A stretch of DNA of 64,000 bases from Polytrichum commune (lineage: Eukaryota > Streptophyta > Polytrichopsida > Polytrichales > Polytrichaceae): contig OX485806.1 of the NCBI GenBank assembly GCA_950295325.1, positions 20,398,001 to 20,462,000 on the forward strand, given 5' to 3'. The notes under the pieces are model-generated. The model had not been told where the DNA came from and made no database searches. It saw only the letters and a list, made by a program, of their open reading frames with translations. Position 1 is the first letter of the stretch. Each line of letters starts with the position of its first letter. This document shows positions 44,516 to 53,025 of this stretch, piece after piece. The translations under genes and the position numbers were made by a program.

Positions 44516-46588
44516 CTAAGAAGACCGGTGCTTCTTCGGAGCCGATCCCTCCTTTGAGTGACTCCCTAACCCGCTGACGGCGGATGAGCCCCCTGCCGGC
44601 GACGCCTTCTGCAGCCGCGTGAGCATCCTCCTCATGTTCGGAGACGGAGCAACCTCGTCCTCCGAATCCGCTGCCCTCTCGGTCCGTGGGGTAGCAGTCC
44701 CTGGTGTCCCGGAGACTGTCCCTGGGGTTCCGGAAGCTGTCCCCATCCGGATGCTTCGGACTGGAGAAGGATCGCTTCCGGTGCCCTGCTCCGGATTCTG
44801 TCCGCCCGAGAGTGAAGCCGTCCGCGGATCCCTGTTGGAGGCCGCCCTCGAGTGTGGCGGAGGAAATGGACTCACCACTTGGCAGTCCCGTGGAGACGAT
44901 GGCGAGGCGTGGGTCATAGGGGCCTTGCCCCTACTCGGAGTGGCCTCCTGATCGGAAGTCTGGTGCCGGATCGGCGTCCTAGCCCTATCCGGAGTCCGGG
45001 ACCTATCCGAGTTCCGTGGAACAGGGGACTGGCCCCTTCCGGATCGGACTGACCCGGTGCTCTTCCGCCTCACCTGGGGAGAACGGACCCTTTCCGGAGC
45101 CCCTCCGGAACTACTAGGCCGAGAGCCGCCTCCTTGCTGGCTGGGTCCTGCAGAGGCCGGCGGATTATGAACCAGGGCTACTTCACCAACCACCTCGTAG
45201 AGGGTTCCGGTTGGTGACCCTGGCGGACCCGGATAGAGCACCCTCCGCGGTGTTCCGCTTGGCGGGACCACCCTCTGGATTTCCGCCAAGAGATCCTTCA
45301 TCGTCCGTGAATACTTCACAAGGATGGGGAGGGTCTGCCTGGCGGAAGCGGGATCTCCGGATTCCATCATCCGGTCGTAGAGATGTGCCTTGTTAACGAT
45401 CTCCGCCGGATGACCCACCAGTTCCCGGATCCGGCTGAAGAGCACTGCCTGCTCCGCATGGTACTTCCGGATCTCCTCGCTCTTCTGACTCGGCTCCTGA
45501 GTCATGGCCGCTACCTGGGCGGTGAGGTGGGCGTTCTCCGTCTTGGCCTGCTCCAGCTCCTTCCGATCCGCCCTCTTTGCCAATTCCCGGAGAATGTTTC
45601 CGGGTCCGCAGTCATCCAGAGCATGGTTCGCCCCCTTGACGATGTGCTCCAGTCGGTAGTACTGGGTCTTGAGGTCCTCCATCCCCTCCTGGAACCGCTT
45701 GAATGGATTCTCCGGGAAGTCCCAAGCGGATAGGTCCACATTTCGCCATGGGGTCTCCCGGCTGGGTCCGGCTTCCGGATGTTGGTGAGGGGGAGGGGGA
45801 GAGAGTGGCCTCGAGACGGTTGGTGGCGGGCTTCCGGGTGACGAGGGAGGTGCTTCCGGAAGAATAGGGTCGCTGGAGGTCTCCGTCTCGACGTCTCCGG
45901 CTTCCGGAAGCAGCTTGTAGGTGACCTCATCCGCCGCTATTGTGAGCAGGTCCTCCTCCTCTGCCGTGATGCAGTCGAAATGCTGGTAGAGGTGCAAAAT
46001 GAAGGGGGAGAGGAAGGAGGGTTTCCGGCCAATATGGGGGAGGGCCCGTCCGACTATCTCCTGGATGATCAGGCCCCAATTCACCGGCCGGACTCCGGAC
46101 ATTGCACCAAACAGCGTGTTAGCCATGGTGAGGCTAATCCGCTTCGGCTTGTCCGGATTGAGAATGGGCAGGAGAAACTCTAGCACTCTCCGCTCCCTAA
46201 TATTCCGGCAGTTCCCTGGGTGGAATCCGTCCTTTGGATCCGCGTCCCCTCTGAACTTCCCGGCGAACAGGCCGTCGCGGCGGCCGGCCCACCCCTCCGT
46301 GATTCCCCTGGGAAACCCGTAGACCCTGTTCCACATATCCGGAGTCCAATGTTCCGGATCCCTCCTCTTTGTGCCTAGCCACTGATTTCCCCTCTCGAAT
46401 TTAAACTCGCGGAAGGTATCTTCCGCTCTGAGATTCCAGGGTTTGGAGAGAAATCCCGCACAACCCATGACCCTGAGATCCTCTGCGAGCTCCTGCAGCT
46501 CTCTATCCTCCCTCGGAATTGCAGGGGTGAGGGCTTTCAGCGGAATCGGGATGGGTTCCCGCTGATCCTCTTCCCGTGCTTCCGGCAT
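44516..46588 (-). CDS. Element-encoded gag-like protein, 690 residues
   Basis: An uninterrupted frame with ATG at 46588 (purine at -3) and stop at 44516-44518. The N-terminal half (to about residue 230) is folded-looking, with many Trp, Arg and Pro (WTPDMWNRVYGFPRG; MANTLFGAMSGVRPVNWG; SFLSPFILHLYQHFDC), in the style of the plant transposon/gag-like proteins encoded by many plant retroelements. A Pro-rich hinge follows, then a probable coiled coil (about 330-430), then a Ser/Pro/Arg/Gly-rich basic tail. There is no zinc knuckle, protease or reverse transcriptase. It could be gag of a non-autonomous retroelement or a domesticated gene. An intact frame of this length next to badly decayed repeats suggests recent activity or selection. 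Confidence 0.6.
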   Translation of the reverse strand: MPEAREEDQREPIPIPLKALTPAIPREDRELQELAEDLRVMGCAGFLSKPWNLRAEDTFREFKFERGNQWLGTKRRDPEHWTPDMWNRVYGFPRGITEGWAGRRDGLFAGKFRGDADPKDGFHPGNCRNIRERRVLEFLLPILNPDKPKRISLTMANTLFGAMSGVRPVNWGLIIQEIVGRALPHIGRKPSFLSPFILHLYQHFDCITAEEEDLLTIAADEVTYKLLPEAGDVETETSSDPILPEAPPSSPGSPPPTVSRPLSPPPPHQHPEAGPSRETPWRNVDLSAWDFPENPFKRFQEGMEDLKTQYYRLEHIVKGANHALDDCGPGNILRELAKRADRKELEQAKTENAHLTAQVAAMTQEPSQKSEEIRKYHAEQAVLFSRIRELVGHPAEIVNKAHLYDRMMESGDPASARQTLPILVKYSRTMKDLLAEIQRVVPPSGTPRRVLYPGPPGSPTGTLYEVVGEVALVHNPPASAGPSQQGGGSRPSSSGGAPERVRSPQVRRKSTGSVRSGRGQSPVPRNSDRSRTPDRARTPIRHQTSDQEATPSRGKAPMTHASPSSPRDCQVVSPFPPPHSRAASNRDPRTASLSGGQNPEQGTGSDPSPVRSIRMGTASGTPGTVSGTPGTATPRTERAADSEDEVAPSPNMRRMLTRLQKASPAGGSSAVSGLGSHSKEGSAPKKHRSS

Positions 46589-46673
46589 TTTCCTCTCCTC
46601 TCACCCTTTCTGGCTTGCAACCTCTCTCTCTCTCTTCCGGAGTCCTTCTCTTCCGTCTAATTGCCACAAAGTC

Positions 46674-46731
46674 CCGGCAAGCCCACTGCCGGTGACTGAA
46701 AAGTGCAGAGTCCCAGCAATCCAACTGCTGG
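46674..46731 (-). other. Twin hairpins in the ORF leader
   Basis: Two hairpins 39 bp apart, each a 6-bp stem with a 7-nt loop: CCGGCA/TGCCGG at 46674-46692 and CCAGCA/TGCTGG at 46713-46731. They are tandem copies, and the one stem difference is compensated on the other side (G-C versus A-T). They lie 86-143 nt upstream of the ATG in the expected leader. Possible roles are packaging, dimerisation or translation control; none is proven. Confidence 0.65.
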
Positions 46732-46819
46732 CGGCTCGAAAGAATGAACACCTCACCACTCGTTCTCTCAACAGGTTGCCTTTTTCCAGAAAAGAGTGGG
46801 AGGGAGAAGGAAGGGACCC

Positions 46820-46826
46820 TTAAATA
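46820..46826 (-). promoter_or_regulatory. TATA-like box of the element ORF
   Basis: TATTTAA on the minus strand, in 'ggatatttaaggg'. It would start transcription near 46790, giving a leader of about 200 nt that includes the twin hairpins. Confidence 0.55.
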
Positions 46827-46854
46827 TCCTTCCTCCCTCTTCATTCCCCTGTTA

Positions 46855-47013
46855 CCGTTTGGTTTAACGGAAAACGGTTACCAACCGTTTTCCGGCGGTC
46901 CTCACCAACGGTTTTACTAACATTTTTACCAACGGCTTTCTTTTCCCCCAACCGTCATAAGGCCCGTTATAACCGCCACTTCCGGGCCGTTGGGTAATCT
47001 TGGCGCGTCCGTT
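46855..47013 (-). promoter_or_regulatory. Cluster of nine AACGG/CCGTT cores
   Basis: AACGG occurs at 46866, 46873, 46907 and 46931, and CCGTT at 46855, 46885, 46964, 46987 and 47009, all just upstream of the TATA box. AACGG is the core of the MSA element bound by three-repeat MYB factors at G2/M genes; the site at 46987 read on the minus strand (CCCAACGGCCC) matches the MSA consensus at 10 of 11 positions. Generic MYB binding is the alternative. Confidence 0.55.
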
Positions 47014-47302
47014 ACTTGGTCCGGACCAATGGTTTGGACCATGATTACATGGTCCGCCCATCCTATTTGACGGACCGGTCATAGTACTTATTTAGAGTCG
47101 TTTTACCGCACAAGGCGGGGTTAGAATACTCTATTTCCTAGTACCATTAATTTTTTCCTAATAGACCCTATTATCCTCAGATAAGCAAGGTAAAATATGG
47201 AAATTGAATCCGTATTTCCGTATTTCCGTCTTTCCGTCGAATTTGGACTCCCACAGCACGCGCGTGCTTCGTTGGTTTATATGCAGAGCAACAACACTTC
47301 TA

Positions 47303-49749
47303 TAGTCCACCCTCTATAAGTGTTAACAATTGGGAGTGGTAATATTGTTAACACTTATAGAGTGTTAACACTTATAGAAATATAGAGTTTAACAAATCAA
47401 AACATAACACGTATAAATGTAACACAAGTAAAATATTGTTATAATACCAAATGAAGTTCCAAAATACAATTGAGGAGTCTCACTCCTCCATTTCCACTCC
47501 TCTAGGATGGAAGAAGGCATCTATAGAGGTCTACTGGAGCTGATTCACATGTAGGTGATCAATCTCTTTCTCAAACTTTTTTAATTTCTTGACCAAATGC
47601 ATAACATCAGTAGACCTCTGCTCAAGATAATGACGTAAAGTTTGAAGAGAAGACTGCACATCCTTATAACACACAGGGGCTATAGGTTCAAATGCAAGAG
47701 TTACAGTGTCATCCTCCTCCTCAACAAAGGAATATGGGTTGAACATCTCCATCAATTCCTCATTGGATGGTTGGTAAGGATTATTCAAGTCAAATTCAGC
47801 TTCATAGTTGATGAATTCCTCTGCAGTCATATTAGGTGAGATCTCTGAGCTTGCTTGACATACCACACTAAGCCGCTCCAAAAGTGTGGTGATTTCTTGC
47901 ACTTCTTTTTGGTGAGCCTCCTGTAATGCTTGATTGGTGGTCATAATAGATAGTACTCCAGTGTGATTCCAACAATTATGAATGGTCTCATAACTAACCC
48001 CATGTCGCCAAGAATGAAGAAGCATGACTACTGCTTGATACACATCAAGCTCTAGATTCTGAGCAGACATCAAACAATTGATCTTGTGCTCAATCATTCG
48101 CTTGCGATATTGGGCTTTGAATGAGGCTATTATTCCTGTATCCATGGGCTAAAATCTGCTAGTGGTGTTGGGTGGTAGAAACTCCAATTGAGTGATACGC
48201 AACCTTGATCCTATGGTAGGAGTTTGGTGTCCTGAGAAGTTATCAACAAGAAGAAAAACCTTCTGCTTGCCCAATGCAACCATTCTTGCCTCAAAATCTA
48301 GCATAAACCTTTCAAATAATTATGTTGTCATCCAAGCCTTCTTGTTGGCTGCCCACAAAATGCCAAGGTTCTGAGGATTCACAATATTTCTTTGAGAGAA
48401 GGCTCTAGGCTTCACAAACTTGTTAATAACAAAAGGAGGTAGCTTAATGCTACCATCAGCATTACTGGTGAATGCAATTGTGAGCCTCTCTTTTTGTTTT
48501 TTTCTACCAGATAGGCGATGTGTGGCTAGTGTACGGTTTGGCTCTAATCGATAGAACAGCCCAGTCTTATCCATATTAAAAATATCATAGACTTGGTACC
48601 TTGAACATATGAGTTTGATCTGCTCCATGCGTTGTAAGGCCTCTGGAGAGTTGTCTGCTGAACCTGCTTCTCCATGTCAAGTGTGGCCTTTAATCTTAAA
48701 CCTCCGCTTGAAGCCCTCCAACCACCCATTAGAAAATTGTAGCTCCTTTTGAGATGGATCCTTCTGGCTCATGTTGTAGAATTTCTTTGCAACTGCTATC
48801 AAAAGATCATCTGTTATGGTAGCACCATGTTCCTGCATCAGTGTAAACCAAGAAAATGTAGCATTCTCAACCTGAGGGCAGTAAACCTTTCTGACTCTCT
48901 TAATAGTTAGAGGTGCTTCAACGTCTAAGTCCAGCAAATCATTTCTCTTGAGTAACCTGGAAATGGACATTTCAGATGAAGAGGCTTGGAATTTAGCATT
49001 TGCCCACAATGTTAGAGCTCTGTTGCTAATACGTTGCCCTGACTCAACGTGACTCTGCCGATACAACAAAATCTCTTTCTTCTGAGCCAAATTGAACTCT
49101 GAAGCCTTCCCCATCTATACTGTCCTAGATTAAATTGAAAGACAGATGCAAACTGACTCTAAACCACAAGGACACAAACCCTATCCACAAAAATAATACA
49201 GCACCCTCAAAATTAATCAGACAAAACTCGTCACCGCTGCCGCAGGAGACTTGGAAGGCAGATTTCGGCCAACCATAACTCACTCGTTAGAAGTCAGAAT
49301 TCGACAAAACTACTACCATTGGAATCGTCTCCTCAATAGCTTTCTAATGGTATGTAATTCGCCCTACAAGTCTGAAATTCGAAAACAACATTCTCAGAAA
49401 TTCGAACGCTGGTAGACTGGCTCAACCTGCTAGGGTAAACTGAGTTGACGAGGGAGGGACTTGCAGTCAATATCCTAAACCCTAATAATCTCTAAATGGG
49501 GGGTATGTTACAGTATGTTACAGTATATTACATGTGCTATGTTACAGTATATTGTATTGTATGGTATTATATAGTATAATAATAAGTTAACAGATATAGA
49601 GGGCAAAATTACAAAGAGGGGAGTAGCCAATCAGTTAACACTTAACACTTAACGTTATTGTAGTCTCCCCAAGTAGGGAGTAGAAAAAATGTTAACACTT
49701 ATGGAATTTTAACACTTATAGAGGTAACACTTATAGAGGGTGGATTGTA
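47303..49749 (-). mobile_element. Pogo/Tigger-like DNA transposon
   Basis: About 2.45 kb between inverted ends. The left begins after TATA at 47301-47304 with GTCCACCCTCTATAAGTGTT; the right end, read in reverse from the TATA at 49748-49751, is CAATCCACCCTCTATAAGTG. Both ends abut TATA, consistent with the TA target duplication of Tc1/mariner-pogo elements. Copies of 'ttaacacttatag' lie inside both ends (two direct at 47347-47376, three near 49691-49738), probably transposase binding sites. It carries one leftward transposase frame and so is an almost complete autonomous copy. Confidence 0.88.
47531..49114 (-). pseudogene. Pogo-like transposase with three nonsense codons
   Basis: One continuous frame of 527 codons before the final stop with no frameshift, broken at codon 146 (TGA, 48679-48677), 265 (TAA, 48322-48320) and 322 (TAG, 48151-48149). 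The N-terminus has a helix-turn-helix (about 5-55) and a CENP-B/Tc5-type DNA-binding domain (about 75-145). The DDE domain shows Asp182 in NMDKTGLFYR, Asp291 in VFLLVDNFSGH and Asp325 in PMD after FLPPNTTSRF, a DD34D triad; the last nonsense codon sits just before PMD, where the family usually has Gln. An acidic tail follows. The protein cannot be made in full, so the copy needs a helper to move. Confidence 0.9.
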
Positions 49750-49753
49750 TAGA

Positions 49754-51769
49754 GTTTCCATCTCCAACCAATAACTGCCACACCCGGAAAGCTTCAACAA
49801 CTTCCAAGCTTCCGGAAACTCACGTGATTGGTGGGCCAAGGTAAAAGAATTTTGACTTACAATGTGCCTGACCTTGGAACCCTAGGGAGCTTTGTTTCAA
49901 GGTCGATCCCGGAATAAACATTGTTGGGTATAAACATTTGTTTTCAACTCTAATACAAGGCGGTGGTTTTGCAAGGTTTGAAACCACCATATCTGTGATG
50001 GGGAAGCCACACACATTCAAAAATGCCCGTTTCAAACAACGAAATTTGGGTTAAAACCATCCATTTCGGTCTCCAATAGGAAATGTAGGCAGTGCTCCTT
50101 TTTGACGGGTCCACCTTCATTTCATGGGACTAGTTAGTTTTTTTTTGCCTTTCAATGCGACGAACAACATCAAAAACTACCTTTCAAATGACAGGTTGAG
50201 AAACTCTTAATCTTACATGCAAAATTGAAAATCAGATTATATTCTTCCAAAAGTAATTGTTGAGATTTGAACTTCTCACAAAATTTAGTCCGAACTAAGA
50301 ACTCTCTAATTCTTCATGTTGTGCAATCTTCTACACAATACCAAACCTTAAAAAAAATTGTTTGAAAAAATGGCAAAGTTCTTGAGTTCATCCAAATAGG
50401 GACAACCACCACCCCCAATTGCACTACCAAGTGTATATATATACACACACACACACACACACATATACATATGCTATATCTTTTGAATATTAATAAAAAT
50501 TTATGGGCAGCCCATAAAATTTCAATATTTTTTTAGGTAGCCTATCAAATAATCTATGGACTAACATGTGCCTAGAAATTGAGGGGATGATCTAAATATA
50601 GAATGGTGTACATGGTTAAGGGCCCCTTGCTCATGCTCATGTTATAGCTTCACTCATTCAAGATATCCAAAATTGCTTGCACATACATAGCTCCCATCAT
50701 TTGCATTCTTCTAGTGTATGCTCCCGATCAAATTTCATCCATGATGCATAGGATGAAATGTGCCAGTGGCAACCAAGAAGATGCAAACTCATAACTTGCT
50801 CAAGCTTTCTTTTCATCACATCTAACCGTTTTACAAATCAACCCCCAGTGGTACGTTTATTTTTACAACATCAATAGTTTTCCTTACATCATTACATCAA
50901 ATTTGTAGTGTTATGCTAGGAAAAAAGATTCATGAATAGAGTTGTTCTTTAAATCGTACTTACTTCCAGTCAAGAATCTCTAACAAAAACAATTTTTGAC
51001 CAAACCAGAATTTATGTTCAACTCATGTTTGTGATCACATTCACTAGCATCTCCTAAAATAGGTTGAGTTTGGAAATTGAAATTAGTCATTGTAGATATA
51101 GTTCAATCAAGCATGAGAGCATGTATCTCAAAAACTCAACACAAATCCAAATTGGGTTGAGTTAGGTGTTAGTTATAGTTGCAAAAGTTGGCTTGTATCT
51201 CCTAAATCACTATGAAATTGCAGTTTGGCTTATGTATCACATAATACAACATTGACCGCCCATAGTTACGAGATATGGGTGACGGGTAATGGTTGAGGGG
51301 ACCTTTCTTTTGACGTGCTAATTTCTTATTTTTTTGGCCTTTCCATGTGATGGGCATTTTTACATTTTCCAATCTTCTTTTCATGGGCAAGATCAACTTC
51401 AAACTTTATATGCCTTCCATTTCAATTGCTATCGAGGATCATTTCAAAAGAGAAAAGACCCACTTCAATAATAGGCACTATAATCAACAGTCAACGTGGA
51501 GGTTTTGGCACATCTACCGGACCTAAATTGCAAGGTGCAGGCCATGAGGGGGACTGGGGTGAACCAACCTGTAAACTAGTTCCTTGGAGGCAAGGGTTTA
51601 GGTATCCAACAAGGAACGAGTGTATGGGTTGGTTCGCCCAAATCCCACGAGAGGCATAAGAACACAAAAAACTACATCCTTCAATTATCCACGTCAGCCT
51701 TGCAAATTATGATCTACGGCTTGACTCTCGTCAAGGGAAACCACAACAATCCACTAAATACCATAAACA
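49754..51769. other. Intergenic, no gene seen
   Basis: AT-rich with no supported gene. An (AC)n run lies at about 50442-50462 next to a TA run. Short frames on both strands near 51200-51660 have no motif. Confidence 0.45.
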
Positions 51770-51880
51770 TTGTCATCTCTTCTAAACATGTGTATTTATG
51801 GTGTTTGTTCTTCGATCCTCACCTAACCACACACCAATCAACTATAGGTTTCCAATTCAGAAAAGTAACCAAATGAGACC
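51770..51880 (+). repeat. Dispersed repeat family A, fragment
   Basis: Contains 'atggtgtttgttctt', 'cctcacctaaccacacacca', 'caactataggtttccaatt' and 'agaaaagtaacc', matching the 3' part of family A. The 5' part is absent. Confidence 0.5.
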
Positions 51881-52478
51881 CGCATACCTTTGTGGTGATG
51901 AGATTGGAACTTCATGAATTCAAAGAAATGAAGTTCGAGGGACTCGCTTGGAAGAATTGTTCCAAATCGCTAAATTAAAGAGACACTTGATGATGGCACA
52001 TGCCCTTTGTCCTCTGCCATTGACACCATCCCCAATTTGGGCAATGCCTTCGGAACTTGATGCATGCATGCATGTATGTGCTCTATTTGATGACCACGTC
52101 ATAAAGCCGAGTGCGTTGGACCTCAACCCCCTTGTAATCCTTGTGCACTAAAAAGGCACAAAAATTTCTTGCACCCGGGGCCCAAATGTTCAATTGACAC
52201 AACAAATTTTCTTTAAAAAAAAAGGGTCCCAAAATACAAAATTTCAAATAGTTCACATCCCGGACATAAAAGTGTGCATCCCAAAGCCGATCCCCCCCCC
52301 CCCCCCCCCCATCCACTTTTATGCATCCATGTATTCTTGAACATTTTATGAATTTGTACGATGCCATGATTTGTCAGGTATCAAATATCAAGTTCTCTTT
52401 CAAAAAAATTACCCACTTAGTTTATAAAACAACGCAAAGGTAGATGTATCTAAACGTTTGGCTTACTTTGCGCTCTAA
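51881..52478. other. Intergenic, no gene seen
   Basis: No gene. A C-run of about 19 bases is at about 52292-52310; the assembly may be uncertain there. Confidence 0.45.
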
Positions 52479-53022
52479 AGGCCGTTTTACACCTAGAGGC
52501 CGGGCCAATTCCCCTTCAGGTCGATTACATGAAATTTCAGCCTCTTTTGGGTTGGAGGCCAACCTCAACTACACATTATAATAACATTATAATGGGGTCC
52601 AATTTTCCCACATGTAAAGGCCTTAGGACAAAGAAACTAGGCCGACTCAATAAATCTAACATAATCCAACAGATCTAGCATGATCTAGCATGATCTAGCA
52701 TAGAGCCATTCATATTTCCACATAATCCAATGGATACGGTTCGCTTAAAAAATCATATTTTATTTTATACTTTAAATTTATTGAAATTTGGCATTGGCCC
52801 CAATACCAAGAATTGGCCCTCCATTTTGGGTGCACCCAATTCAATGAGCTCGGGATGTGTCATACCATGCATTTTTTTATTAAAAAATTCATACCACCAA
52901 ATCAGCTCGGCCTCTAGGTGTAAAGGGGTTGGGGCCGATTTTAGCCTTTTGGCCAATCACAAGTGAAGATTTCAAGCCTCTTACACAACGAAGTGGCCCA
53001 GCATGTAGGTGTAAAGCGGCCG
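52479..53022. mobile_element. Tourist-like MITE, copy 2
   Basis: 544 bp, a full-length relative of 3721-4245. The left end is AGGCCGTTTTACACCTAGAG and the right end GTGTAAAGCGGCCG, flanked by TAA at 52476-52478 and 53023-53025. The interior follows copy 1 closely, with an expansion to three 'gatctagcat' units near 52673-52700. Different target duplications (TTA and TAA) show independent insertions. Confidence 0.88.
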
Positions 53023-53025
53023 TAA

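Larger units (their letters stand above)
43125..47100. mobile_element. TCCGG-saturated GC-rich element
   Basis: A sharply bounded island with higher GC than both flanks and extreme enrichment of TCCGG/CCGGA. By eye there are about 27 in the non-coding part 43141-44440 alone, where about two or three would be expected. The enrichment continues through the ORF and its leader and stops near 47100. It includes a leftward transcription unit (TATA, leader hairpins, 690-codon ORF, AATAAA) and about 1.1 kb of non-coding sequence with an internal duplication. No polymerase, integrase or paired LTRs were found. On the minus strand a TGTTGGTAGTGTCAGC at about 44432 resembles an LTR start, but no second copy is present. 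It is most likely a non-autonomous or truncated retroelement. Confidence 0.6.

Noticed and set aside
43120-47275. Weak inverted similarity between GCGCGTGTGGG at the left and CCCACAGCACGCGC at the right edge of the TCCGG island
   Set aside because: Only about 11 bases with a gap, partly low-complexity GT; too short to call terminal inverted repeats.
47531-49114. RNA editing or stop-codon recoding as the explanation of the three transposase stops
   Set aside because: U-to-C editing is known for plant organelles, not nuclear genes, and all three different stop codons would have to be bypassed. Decay is simpler.
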